Shown piece by piece: positions 43,447 through 52,273 of a stretch of 64,000 nucleotides of DNA. The DNA is from Solirubrobacterales bacterium. GTDB lineage: Bacteria; Actinomycetota; Thermoleophilia; Solirubrobacterales; Solirubrobacteraceae. How positions within the stretch are numbered: position 1 is the first letter of the stretch; each line of letters begins with the position of its first letter. The notes under the pieces are model-generated. The model worked only from the letters and a program-made list of their open reading frames with translations, searched no databases and was not told where the DNA came from. Where the stretch lies: contig DAIDME010000099.1 of the NCBI GenBank assembly GCA_027449125.1, forward strand, positions 1 to 64,000, in the 5' to 3' direction. The translations under genes and the position numbers were made by a program.

Positions 43447-44359
43447 GAGCGTGTTTCGAAATAGAGGACTTGTCCGCTATTTGCGGAAAAGTGAGGTGTG
43501 CGATCGAGGCGTCGCTATCCAACGGATCTGACTGATGAGCAGTGGGCGCTGATCGAGGGGCTGTTGCCCGAGCCGCCGGCCGGGCCGGCTGGCCGCCCGC
43601 CGGAGCACGATAAGCGTGAGATCGTCAACGCGATCCTGTACATCAACCGTGCTGGCTGCGCGTGGCGGATGCTGCCTAAGGACTTCCCGCCGTGGCAGAC
43701 GGTGTACGGTTACTTCCGTGGCTGGCGCATCGATGGGTCGGTGGATCGCATCCATGACGCGCTGCGTGAGCGGGTGCGGGCCAAGGAGGGGCGTGAGCAC
43801 ATCGACCCGACCGCGGGGATCATCGACGCGCAGGTCGTCAAGGGCGCCGACACCGTCCCGGCCGCGACCCGCGGGTAGGATGCCGGGAAGAAGACCAACG
43901 GCAGAAAGCGCCATATCGTCGTCGATACGCTCGGGCTTTTGCTGGTCGTCGCGGTCACGGCCGCGTGCGTGCAGGACCGTGACGGCGCCCGCCCGACGCT
44001 CAAGCGCCTGCGCCGCCGGCTCCCCACGACCCGGCACGTCTTCGCCGACGGCGGCTACGCCGGGCAGCTGCTAGCCACGGTCAAGGCAGCCTGGCAGATC
44101 ACGCTTGAGATCGTCAGAAAGCCCGCCGAGCAGAAAGGGTTCGCGGTCCTCCCACGCCGGTGGGTCGTCGAGCGCACGTTCTCGTGGCTGTTTCGCTTCC
44201 GGCGGCTGCGCTCAGACTACGAGCGCCTGCCTGAGACCCACGAGACGCTCGTGAAGTGGGCGATGATCGGCCTGATGCTCAACCGGCTCGCGCCCCTACC
44301 AGAACGCCGGCCATGGGCCGAGACCCCGAAAAACGGTCCATGAATTCCGAAACACGTTC
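43447..44359 (+). mobile_element. IS5-family (IS427-like) insertion sequence
   Basis: 913 bp. Ends are imperfect inverted repeats GAGCGTGTTTCGAAAT (left) and GAACGTGTTTCGGAAT (right, read inward), 14 of 16 matching. TGA on both sides (43,444-43,446 and 44,360-44,362) is the likely target duplication. It contains one transposase gene with an in-frame stop. The boundaries rest on the inverted repeats alone. Confidence 0.82.
43498..44343 (+). pseudogene. IS5-family DDE transposase with internal TAG
   Basis: The frame starts GTG 43,498 with RYPTDLTDEQWALIEGLLPEP and runs through GCAWRMLPKDFPPWQTVYGY to ATRG, then TAG (43,876-43,878), then DAGKKTNGRKRHIVVDTLG and onward in the same frame to 44,343. 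Relatives have Tyr in the RGYDAGKK position, so TAC/TAT became TAG. Catalytic residues are all present: Asp in GIIDAQVVKGAD region and VVDTLGL, Asp in VFADGGYAG, Glu in RRWVVERTFSWL. Confidence 0.88.
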
Positions 44360-44413
44360 TGAGCGCGGAAAGCGATACTCAAGTGGGCGCCCGGCGAGCT
44401 GGGCGCCCAGGGA

Positions 44414-44626
44414 CTACGCGGCTACGGTCCCGGCCACGTGGTGAGGCGCCGGCAACCCGAGACCGCGTTCGGCGAGATCCTCGGCGTAGGCGCCCAGCGC
44501 CGCTTCGATGCCAGTCGTGACCTCCTCGCGAGTCGCGCCAAGCGCGACGACCCCGGGAACATCCGGGAGGTCAGCGCCCCAATCGCCGTCCTCGGCCTGC
44601 TCGTAGATGACCACGTACTCGCTCAA
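44414..44626 (-). CDS. HicB-family antitoxin
   Basis: 70 aa. SEYVVIYEQAEDGDWGADLPDVPGV is the HicB partial RNase H-like fold, and ATREEVTTGIEAALGAYAEDLAERG the following helix. It overlaps the hicA stop by ATGA. It appears intact, although its toxin partner is frameshifted. Confidence 0.88.
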   Translation of the reverse strand: MSEYVVIYEQAEDGDWGADLPDVPGVVALGATREEVTTGIEAALGAYAEDLAERGLGLPAPHHVAGTVAA

Positions 44627-44825
44627 CGCAAATGCTCCAACCCGCTTGCCTTCCTGATGCTACCGAGCGTCCCAACCGGCACCGTCGCGCTGTCCTTGCC
44701 CGCAACAACGATCCGCTCGGTTCGTTCGGGATGCGCGCCCACACCTCGTGTGAACCGCGCTGGCGGACAACCTCCCAGCCGGCTACCAGCAACGCAGCAC
44801 GAACCTCGCGGTACTTCTTCGGCAT
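44623..44825 (-). pseudogene. hicA toxin with one-base frameshift
   Basis: From ATG 44,825 the frame reads MPKKYREVRAALLVAGWEVV and RQRGSHEVWARIPNEP. The end of HicA is in the next frame: TERIVVAGKDSATVPVGTLG and SIRKASGLEHLR, stopping at 44,623. The length 203 nt is one short of a multiple of three, so a single base has been lost near 44,720-44,745. The catalytic His (GSHEVW) is kept, but the product would be out of frame. Confidence 0.8.
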
Positions 44826-45084
44826 CGAGCAAGACCGTACGCACGGCTCCGGACATGGATCGTGCCGCGACGAAGGCACCGAACGTCGCCGATGCGATCG
44901 TTGGCGCGCCCACCCCCGATGAGCGAAAGGACTCGTGTTGGGCTGGCCGGACGCCTTTTGGGTCGTGTTCTGCCTGCCAGCCGGTGCTCGTTGTTGTCGT
45001 TGGCGGGATGGCGGACACGCTCAACGTCGCCGGCATGCCGGTCGCGCAGTCGCCGCGACGAGAGTGGCGCGGCCGTCGGGCCGG

Positions 45085-46275
45085 TCAAGTGCCTGGGACC
45101 GTTACCTGGTGCCATTGGTGCCCGCCGTCCACGGTTCGCCAGAGCGTGCTGGTCGAGGCTTCCGGCTCCGGCTGCACAATCCAGCCCTGGTTGACTGAGG
45201 CGAACATAACAACCGGCGGGGTCGGCGACCCAAAGCTGTACAACAGGTTTGTGAACGCGTGGTTCGCCGTGATCGTCTGCCAGGTTCGCCCGGAGTTCCC
45301 GGTCGCGAGGATCCGGTTGCCGTACACCAGGCGCCAGTTTCGGCTGGTGAGCGCGTCCACAAGCCACGGTCTCCCTGGCCCGGGCGGCAGCACCGGACGC
45401 CAGTCACGACCAGCGTCCGTTGTCAGGTACACGATGGTCCGCGTGCCGACCTGTTCTCCGATGCTGTAACCGACCGCACCGAACCGGCCGTTGATGACCG
45501 GCTGGCCGGCGAACATCGCCCCGTAGCCATCCCTTGGCGCCGGACCTGCGTGCCGCGGTGGTGGGGCCACGGTTCGCTCGATCCAAGTGTGGCCGCCGTT
45601 CCCGGTCTCAAACAGCGGCGCGACCCCTGCCGCGGTTCCAAACGACGCCCAGCCACTGTCGGGCGTGGTGAACTCGATGTTCTTGTCCCCGCCGAACGGA
45701 AGCCCGCCCGGCGAGCTTGAATCCGGGGAGGTCCGTGACACGACCTGCCAGCTGCGAGCGCCGTCGCTGGTGCGATACAGCGTCACCGACTCACTGCCGG
45801 CCGCGGCGCCGACCGCGGCGCACCAGCCGTCGCTGACGGTGACGAAGTCAAGAGCGCACACGGCCGGCTCGCTGCCGACCGCCCGCCAGTGCTTGCCGCC
45901 GTCAACGGTGGACATGATCGATTGCCGAGCGCCCGCGCCCAGCCCGCCGTAGCTAACCCAAGCATCATTTGCGTTCAGCGCGAACAGCCCGTTGATCCAG
46001 TGCTCAGCGCCCTGGACACCCAGCCCTGGCGGGGTGACGTCCAACCAGCGCGCCCCACCATCAACAGTCAGCTCGACCCCCTGCGCGCCACCACCCCGCA
46101 CCGGGCCGGTTTCATCCTGCGTCCACGCCCACACCGTGTCAGCCCCAAGAACCCACGCCTCCTGCAAACCCTGCCCGCCCGGACTCGCCGCCGAGCCGTC
46201 CGCGACTGTGGCACCAGACACCGCCAGCAGCGCCACCACTGCCACGGCCAACACGATCGGGCCACACCGCCGCAC
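45085..46275 (-). CDS. Exported BNR/sialidase-repeat-like propeller protein
   Basis: 396 aa. IVLAVAVVALLAVSGATVADG is a signal peptide. Repeats of the form TxDGGxxW (LTVDGGARWLDVTPPG, STVDGGKHWRAVGSE, RTSDGARSWQVVS, ETGNGGHTWIERT, LTTDAGRDWRPVLP, ATGNSGRTWQTIT, RTVDGGHQWHQVTV) define a BNR/Ycf48-like beta-propeller of about seven blades. Secreted or surface-bound; ligand unknown. The long plus-strand frame opposite is a shadow. Confidence 0.85.
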   Translation of the reverse strand: MRRCGPIVLAVAVVALLAVSGATVADGSAASPGGQGLQEAWVLGADTVWAWTQDETGPVRGGGAQGVELTVDGGARWLDVTPPGLGVQGAEHWINGLFALNANDAWVSYGGLGAGARQSIMSTVDGGKHWRAVGSEPAVCALDFVTVSDGWCAAVGAAAGSESVTLYRTSDGARSWQVVSRTSPDSSSPGGLPFGGDKNIEFTTPDSGWASFGTAAGVAPLFETGNGGHTWIERTVAPPPRHAGPAPRDGYGAMFAGQPVINGRFGAVGYSIGEQVGTRTIVYLTTDAGRDWRPVLPPGPGRPWLVDALTSRNWRLVYGNRILATGNSGRTWQTITANHAFTNLLYSFGSPTPPVVMFASVNQGWIVQPEPEASTSTLWRTVDGGHQWHQVTVPGT

Positions 46276-46341
46276 ACACCCAGGCTACCCCCAGAACCCA
46301 ATCTGCGACAGGACGATCCGCCGCTGTTGCCCTCGCGGGGA

Positions 46342-47013
46342 TCAGCGGCTTGAAATGACCCAAAGCGAGCGCCGCTGACGGTGCGGCGAAGATGCAGGAC
46401 GGACGAAGCCGCCAGCGGGCTTCGTCTTTCGCCACCCCCTTGCTGTCTCGGGCGCGGAGCTGGTTGGCGGTTGACCGGCTCTATACGGCCGTCCGCGACC
46501 CTTATCCACGGTCAGCTGGGCCGTGAGCCGAAGCCCGTCGCTGAGGCCGACCCACTTTCGTTTCATCTCCTCCCCGCGATCGGTCTGCCATTCGATGAAG
46601 AACTCGTCGATTCGTGTCACGACAACGATGATCTCGATCGGGGCTATGAGCACCAGTTCGGCTCTCGCTTGCTGATACCGAAGCCGCAACTCCTCGTGCT
46701 GACGACCGAAAGCCAACCGGGCAAGAATCCGCTGCGTAAACGCTATTCCCCGGCGAGGCACAGGAAGCCACTGGTCGATCTTCTTCTCAAGCCAGCTATC
46801 CTCTGGAAACGAGTCCAGCTCGACTGCGACGAGTTCAGCTGCGGCCATGTAGTTCGCGAGCGCTCTGGTGAGTTCTAGCTTCTCCGTCTTCGTATCTCTG
46901 GACCGAGCAACCCGCCAGGAGCCGACGGCGCCGACGATCACGCCGGCAAGCGGGCCGGCGAAGGCGAGGATCGAGTCAAATGCGCTCGTCGTGTCAACAG
47001 TGACTAGGGCCAC
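46342..47013 (-). CDS. Membrane-anchored hypothetical protein
   Basis: 223 aa from GTG 47,013. ILAFAGPLAGVIVGAVGSWRVARSRD is one membrane span near the N-terminus, followed by a charged helical region (ELTRALANYMAAAELVAVEL, QHEELRLRYQQARAELVLIA). The Arg/Pro-rich C-terminus after residue about 175 is low-complexity, and the ancestral stop may have been nearer. No family is named. Confidence 0.55.
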   Translation of the reverse strand: MALVTVDTTSAFDSILAFAGPLAGVIVGAVGSWRVARSRDTKTEKLELTRALANYMAAAELVAVELDSFPEDSWLEKKIDQWLPVPRRGIAFTQRILARLAFGRQHEELRLRYQQARAELVLIAPIEIIVVVTRIDEFFIEWQTDRGEEMKRKWVGLSDGLRLTAQLTVDKGRGRPYRAGQPPTSSAPETARGWRKTKPAGGFVRPASSPHRQRRSLWVISSR

Positions 47014-47394
47014 GACGCGAGAACACTACCCCCGCCCCCGGACGCGACCCGCGTGCCTTACGACGGAGCATGAACCTCGTATGTCGCCCAAGCGCTCGCA
47101 TCGACGCCCGAGCCTTTCCGAACGAAGCGATTATCACGCGAGCCGTGAACCGCCGCTTATATGCGCCGCCGAGTCGAGACTCTGCATTACGATTGAATCT
47201 ATGACGATGCGACCGCGTGTCGGCTGGTGCTGCCCCGACGGACGAATTCGGCCCCGGCATCACGGGCAGGCAGCCGCTCGTGACTAACTGTCTATGTATA
47301 GGCTTGGCAACCATGCACGCCGGACACTCCCGCGGGCGTCTCGAGAGGGCGCTCGTGGCGGGGCCGGTAGCGAATAGATAGAGTCCGACGCACT
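47014..47394. other. Intergenic stretch without a recognisable gene
   Basis: Less GC-rich than average and with no family-like frame on either strand. The GTG start of the next gene at 47,395 has no strong ribosome binding site. Confidence 0.4.
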
Positions 47395-48093
47395 GTGGCG
47401 GATCCGTGGACGCAGACGCTGGAGCTTGGCTGGCGTCCGTCGCTGAAGTTCTACGAGAATCGGGTCGCGATCTTGAGCGAGCTCGACGAGCGTCGGATGT
47501 TGCGCGAGTTCGCGGTGCAAGAGAGCCATATCGGTGCGCGCCTGATTCCCGCGGGGACCCAGCTAGCAGTTCGGCCGGACCGGCTAACAGTGGGTGTGCT
47601 GACGCAGAAGTCAGATCTCGAACCGGCGAAACGCTCTGTCGAGATCGCTCTGGGAAAGCTCGGAGATCTAAGTATCTATTGGTGGTCGGCACGCTTTCAG
47701 TTTGTGATACCGCTCGATTCAAGTTTCGAGGCCATGGTCGAAGCTGGTGTGCGCACGTTGGTCCCTGTCCTACCATCTGGAGTCGGTCCGACCGATTGGG
47801 CGACAGTTCTCGATCTCGCTGGCGACGGTATGACCGGACACGCGGAATACGGGATCATTAGAGCTTCGGAGGCAGTTGATCGGCTGACGGGGGTCGTCGG
47901 GCGGTCGGATCAATCGGATTGGGGAGCTGAGAGCTTCACCGACCTTGAGCTGCCAGACGTCGCGCTGTTTCTCGACTGTCGGTGGGCTGCATCGTGGGCC
48001 GGCGGGGCCGCTGACGAGATCTGGAATTATTGGTCGGCAGCGCGCGAGTTGAGCGCGGGTGTTGCCGACACTCTTAACACAGCTCTTCAGTAG
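47395..48093 (+). CDS. Hypothetical protein, first of a low-GC pair
   Basis: 232 aa beginning MADPWTQTLELGWRPSLKFY. FYENRVAILSELDERRMLRE, VRPDRLTVGVLTQKSDLEP and QFVIPLDSSFEAMVEAG suggest an alpha/beta protein related in style to large TIGR04255-like proteins, but I do not recognise a family with confidence. It is soluble. The gene lies 20 bp upstream of a 70-aa gene. Codon use is visibly less GC-biased than in the housekeeping genes, suggesting recent acquisition. Confidence 0.6.
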   Translation: MADPWTQTLELGWRPSLKFYENRVAILSELDERRMLREFAVQESHIGARLIPAGTQLAVRPDRLTVGVLTQKSDLEPAKRSVEIALGKLGDLSIYWWSARFQFVIPLDSSFEAMVEAGVRTLVPVLPSGVGPTDWATVLDLAGDGMTGHAEYGIIRASEAVDRLTGVVGRSDQSDWGAESFTDLELPDVALFLDCRWAASWAGGAADEIWNYWSAARELSAGVADTLNTALQ

Positions 48094-48113
48094 GACGGGT
48101 ATAAAGGAGATGT

Positions 48114-48326
48114 ATGAGCAATTCTGCTTTTGCTGAGCCAGCTGCGTTCAGCATTGACTTCGAGTGGATCAGCCTCGAAGAACCAGCATCAAGGACGTAC
48201 GAGTCGGTACTCGCCATGCGTACCGCAGAGGATCCGATCCGGCTCTCGGCGAGGCACGCTTCCGCATTTGCGGCGGCGAAGCGGAGTGGTGCCCTTCGTA
48301 GTGCTACGCCGCTCACAATCGAGTAA
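48114..48326 (+). CDS. 70-aa hypothetical protein, partner of the preceding gene
   Basis: ATG 48,114 with AAAGGAGA 6 bp upstream. It starts MSNSAFAEPAAFSIDFEWIS and continues SRTYESVLAMRTAEDPIRLS. No family is recognised. The tight spacing to the previous gene suggests translation coupling and a shared task. Confidence 0.55.
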   Translation: MSNSAFAEPAAFSIDFEWISLEEPASRTYESVLAMRTAEDPIRLSARHASAFAAAKRSGALRSATPLTIE

Positions 48327-48338
48327 TCGAGTACGCGC

Positions 48339-48878
48339 GTGCCCGGAGTGCGCCTAGGCGCACGCCTCCTGGATCCGGATTCTGACGGCGACAGGGATGC
48401 CTGCCAGTCCTTCGACTTCGGCTCGGGCGAAGCGCTGGAAGAAGTCCGGCGTTGGATCACCGAATGGCTGTGGGACAGCACGCCCGGACCGCGTGGCGAG
48501 ACGATCCTCGTAGAGGATCTGGATCTCGGGCATTTGGTCGGCTTCGGCACGTGGCGCCATCGTGAGCTCTCCGTCGGAGACCACACCGAAACGGTGATCT
48601 ACATCGCTTGGTTCGGCGTCGACGATGCTTACCAAGGCCGACGTACCGAGGAGGATCGCAGCATCGCGAGCACGCTGTTCGACACCCTTGAGGCCAGAGC
48701 TCGAGCCCATCCGTCATCCACAGACGATATGTGCTTGATGCTCGAGGTTCATACGGACAACACCCGCGCACGAGGGTTCTGGGAGCATCTGGGATTCGAG
48801 TATTTGGACACCGTCGTTGTGCCTGTAAACGAGAGATATCGCCGCATGATTCGGGGGGCTCCGATGGACGGGGGCTAA
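48339..48878 (+). CDS. GNAT-family acetyltransferase
   Basis: 179 aa from GTG 48,339. IYIAWFGVDDAYQGRRTEEDRSIASTLFDTLE is the acetyl-CoA-binding region (the usual R-x-x-G-x-G/A loop is degenerate), and LMLEVHTDNTRARGFWEHLGFEYLDT is the C-terminal GNAT motif. Substrate unknown. It lies 12 bp downstream of the low-GC pair but with its own GTG. Confidence 0.83.
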   Translation: MPGVRLGARLLDPDSDGDRDACQSFDFGSGEALEEVRRWITEWLWDSTPGPRGETILVEDLDLGHLVGFGTWRHRELSVGDHTETVIYIAWFGVDDAYQGRRTEEDRSIASTLFDTLEARARAHPSSTDDMCLMLEVHTDNTRARGFWEHLGFEYLDTVVVPVNERYRRMIRGAPMDGG

Positions 48879-49054
48879 TGCGGCAGCCTTTCGTTCGAAC
48901 CAGCCTCCAGCCCTAGCCTTGACCTACTGCATCCCGTCACGAGCGCTTTGACCTGGGGCGGCTGTATTGCTTCACAAGCGCTTTGGCGACGGAGCGCGTT
49001 CGTATCTCCGCCCGCCAGTAGACGTTTTAGGCGCCGGTTCTGTAGACTTGCGGT

Positions 49055-49294
49055 ATGAGCACGACGATCAGAGTGAGCGAGCAGACTCGTGACCGATTCG
49101 CGAAGTTGGCGGACGAGACCGGCCGTCCCATGACCCAACTGCTGGATGAGGCCGCCGACGCGTTGGAGCGTCGCGTCTTCTTCGACCGATTCTCGGTCCG
49201 CTACGAGGCACTTCGCGCGGATCCCGCCGCGTGGGATGAGATCGAGGCAGAGCGAGCTTCGGAGAGCGGCGCCCTCCGTGACCGCTCGTCATGA
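49055..49294 (+). CDS. MazE-like ribbon-helix-helix antitoxin
   Basis: 79 aa. TTIRVSEQTRDRFAKLADETGRPMTQLLDEAADALERR is a ribbon-helix-helix domain, with an acidic toxin-binding tail (ADPAAWDEIEAERASESG). It overlaps mazF by ATGA. TAGACT just upstream (49,044-49,049) may be the -10 box of a short-leader promoter. Confidence 0.88.
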   Translation: MSTTIRVSEQTRDRFAKLADETGRPMTQLLDEAADALERRVFFDRFSVRYEALRADPAAWDEIEAERASESGALRDRSS

Positions 49295-49629
49295 GCGCCC
49301 ACCGCGGTGAGGTATGGCTCGTCGACTTTGGCGAGCCGGTCGGTCGTGAGCAGTCCGGACGTCGACCGGCGGTCGTGGTCTCAGCCGACCCGCTCAACGA
49401 GAGTCGCGCTGGCGTGTTGATCGTCATACCGACGACCACCACACCCAGGGGGCTGCCCTCTCACGTCGAGATCGACCCCGTCAGCTCCGGACTCGACGAG
49501 GTCAGCTACGCGAAGTGTGAGGACGTCAAGTCGATCTCCGAGCAAAGGCTCATCGCGCGCCTAGGCGCCGTAACCGACGCCGCCCTATTCAAGATCGCGC
49601 GATCGCTTCGGTTCCTGCTGAACCTCTGA
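49291..49629 (+). CDS. MazF-type endoribonuclease toxin
   Basis: 112 aa PemK/MazF fold. HRGEVWLVDFGEPVGREQSGRRPAVVVSAD is the N-terminal block with the RP motif, VIPTTTTPRGLPSHVEI the central strand, and YAKCEDVKSISEQRLIARLG the dimer and active-site region. It is complete and paired with the upstream antitoxin. Confidence 0.93.
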   Translation: MSAHRGEVWLVDFGEPVGREQSGRRPAVVVSADPLNESRAGVLIVIPTTTTPRGLPSHVEIDPVSSGLDEVSYAKCEDVKSISEQRLIARLGAVTDAALFKIARSLRFLLNL

Positions 49630-49757
49630 GCTCGCTATCGGGTTGGTGACGAGGAGTCTCGAACGACCCTAACCACCGTTGCTATCCACGAGCGCCGGGC
49701 GCAGGAGGGGATCGCTGCCGTGCCGTCGGATCGGTGATGGTCAGGACTTCTAAGCGG

Positions 49758-50200
49758 GGTATGGGAGTGCGTCCAGCCAGCCCGCCTGGGGATCCTGTCC
49801 TGGGAGCACGTCGGCGATAACGACGGTGACGTTGTCCCGGCTGCCGTTGCGAAGCGCAGCATCGACGAGCTGGGATAGCGCGGCGTGTCGATCGCTGGTG
49901 CGCAGCAGCTGTGCGATCTCTCGCTCGTCGACGTAGTCGCTGAGACCATCGGAGCAGAGCAGCAGACGGTCTCCGACCTGCGCGCGAACTCTTCGAACTG
50001 ATGGCGTGAGACCGTTCATGCCATCAAGCGCCCGGAGAACAACGGAGCGTTGCGGATGTCGTCGGGCCCCGGGGCTCCGTGAGCAGCCCCTGATCGAGCA
50101 GCTCCTGGATGAGGCTGTCATCACGGGTAAGACGCAGGAGCGCCCTTGTCTTGCGTCGCGTCCTTCCACACCCGAACCCACCGGCAGCCACCGCCGTTCC
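49758..50200 (-). pseudogene. PP2C-family phosphatase C-terminal remnant
   Basis: On the minus strand RHPQRSVVLRALDGMNGL, GDRLLLCSDGLSDYVDERE and NGSRDNVTVVIADVLPG are PP2C motifs and run to the stop at 49,750. Upstream the expected LLRLTRDDSLIQELLDQGLL is found in another frame (about 50,150-50,090), so a frameshift separates them, and the N-terminal metal-binding half is absent. Confidence 0.75.
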
Positions 50201-50350
50201 GCCCGATCGACAAAACCCGCGCGAAGCCTACGGCACCGATGCTCCCGGAAACAGTAATTCTGGTCGCTCAGGCCGACGCCCCCAAGTAGGATCGCGCCAA
50301 CAGCCGCGCCCGACAGCGGCACGGCGCTGCCACAGGAGACTCAACACAGC

Positions 50351-50704
50351 ATGGAATCCAAAGGGTTCTTCGGGTCGCTGTTTGACCTGTCGTTCAGCTC
50401 GCTGGTCACACCCAGGATCATCAAGATCGTCTACGTCCTGACACTGATCGGGATCGGCCTGGCGGCCATCCTGTTCATCATCAGCGCGTTCAGCGCAAGC
50501 TCAGGCTTCGGCGCCATAACGCTGCTGATCATCGTGCCGATCTTCTCGCTGTTCTACATCGTCTACGCCCGCGTGCTACTCGAGTTCTTCCTCGCCATCT
50601 TCCGCCTCGCCGAAACCAACGCCGAACTCGTCACGCTCAAACGCATCGAAATGGGCCTAGACACCCCACCACCCGCAGAGCCGGTGACGGGGGGTACGAA
50701 CTGA
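50351..50704 (+). CDS. DUF4282 membrane protein
   Basis: 117 aa. SLFDLSFSSLVTPRIIKIVY, then two membrane spans (VLTLIGIGLAAILFIISAF and ITLLIIVPIFSLFYIVYARV), then LLEFFLAIFRLAETNAEL are the DUF4282 pattern. Function unknown. A copy of its last helix is found at about 54,122. Confidence 0.88.
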   Translation: MESKGFFGSLFDLSFSSLVTPRIIKIVYVLTLIGIGLAAILFIISAFSASSGFGAITLLIIVPIFSLFYIVYARVLLEFFLAIFRLAETNAELVTLKRIEMGLDTPPPAEPVTGGTN

Positions 50705-50978
50705 CGGTTACCCGGGAGGCGTGTCCAAGCGTTGCGGTAACCGCGACCTCCTTCGTCAGGCGCACCCCCCGATCCCGAGGCCGACTCGTCGAGCACGGCG
50801 CGTTGGTCCCGTGATCGGTCGCGTTCAGCGCTCCAGCTGTTCAGGCTTCCGACGGCCCAAACAGCATTAGGCCCGGTCCGTGCTATCTCGACCGATCTGG
50901 GGTGCGGCTTTCTGTAATGTCGCACCGGAGCCTGAGCCACCGCTATTACCCGGTTCGATTTCGATGCGACAGTCCTGA

Positions 50979-52225
50979 TTGCTGGCGGCGGCTGATTCGT
51001 ACCCCCGGATCGGGGCACAGGAGAACCGTCTGACGGAGATCTTCGCGGAAGTGTTACGCACCTCGCCGGGGTTGACCGCATGGCTCCTGAACCAAGCGCT
51101 TCAGCCCTCCGAGCCTGTTATTACCGTCGACCGGCTCGGGGATTACCGAGTCGAAACCCAGTTCTCATGCTCGCTGCTGGCAGCCAACGACCGGACGTGT
51201 GCATCGCCACGACCGGCCTTGGCCGACGCATGTATGTCGAGAACAAGATCGACGCGACTCTGACCCCAGCGCAAGAGCAGGGCTACCCGGCGATCAGAGG
51301 CCACGCTCTGTTGGCGGTCATGCCGGCGAGTCGTGACGGGGAGAACCTCCCGGACGAGTTCCGCCGATTGACGTGGACTCAGGTCGCGCGAGCGGCTTAC
51401 ACGATCGGCACCGAATGGGCAGATGATCGCGACGCGAGCCCGAAGGACTGGCGGGAGCATGCACGGCGCTTCGATACGCCGGCCGAGTACCGCTTCTTGG
51501 CAGAGTTGACCTGGTACCTAGAAAGGGAACTGAGCGTGCCCGCAGGTGCACCCATACAACCCGATGATGCGGGCGTGATCGCGCGAGCCGACGGGGCACT
51601 CACCCGGTGGGATGAGCTCGCGCGATTGCCCACGGCCGCACTCGGCGAGAACCCCGGGTGGTTGGGAGCCACACACAGAAACGGGGCAGCAGACCGCTTC
51701 CACGCAGAGCTTCCTGTACCGCCGGGCAGCCACGCAGTTGGATGGAGCATCGAACTCGAAGGGCGCTGGCCTGCATTCGAGACGGCCCACCAGAACACAC
51801 CTGAAGGTGAGGATCCGGGTTCCGCCTGGGCACTCGCGTCGGTCCTCATGGATTACATAGCGAGCTGGATCGGACCATCCGGGTACGCCATCGGTCCCGC
51901 AGCAATCGGTGCGGGAATGACAGTCGGCATCGTAGACGGCGATTGGCCCTGGGGACTACGCGACACAGGGCCACCGCTTGGCCAGGCCCTTCGCCTTGAA
52001 GCGGTGCAGCGCGGCTTCAGCTTCGGCACGACCTGGAAAAACGAGGTTGGGCGCGTGTTCAAGACCAAGCTGCTGAGCCAGATCCCACCGGCAGCGACGC
52101 TCGAGGAACAAGCCGACCACCTGATCCGATGGATACGAGACGTGCTCGCCGAGATCGAGGGTATCGGATCCGGTGACACAACACTCCCATCAGCCCCCAC
52201 CTGGTCCCCACCGGAACAGGAATAG
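50979..52225 (+). pseudogene. PD-(D/E)XK-nuclease-like gene with frameshift
   Basis: The first frame reads YPRIGAQENRLTEIFAEVLR, GLTAWLLNQALQ and LGDYRVETQFSC. It continues in another frame with RPDVCIATTGLGRRMYVENK, IDATLTPAQEQGYPAI and about 330 further codons to 52,225. RPD...VENK is a PD-(D/E)XK nuclease core (Asp, Glu-x-Lys). The break is close to 51,186-51,194 (one base lost), between the N-terminal helix region and the catalytic strand. The C-terminal part (LDYIASWIGPSGYAIGP region) matches no family I know. Confidence 0.72.
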
Positions 52226-52273
52226 CCGCTGCCATCGTCGCTCGGGAAGCGCTCGTTCGGTGGTTATGGCGAT

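Noticed and set aside
44438-45469. 343-codon plus-strand frame across hicAB and the BNR protein
   Set aside because: It is antisense to three recognisable genes and has no domain pattern.
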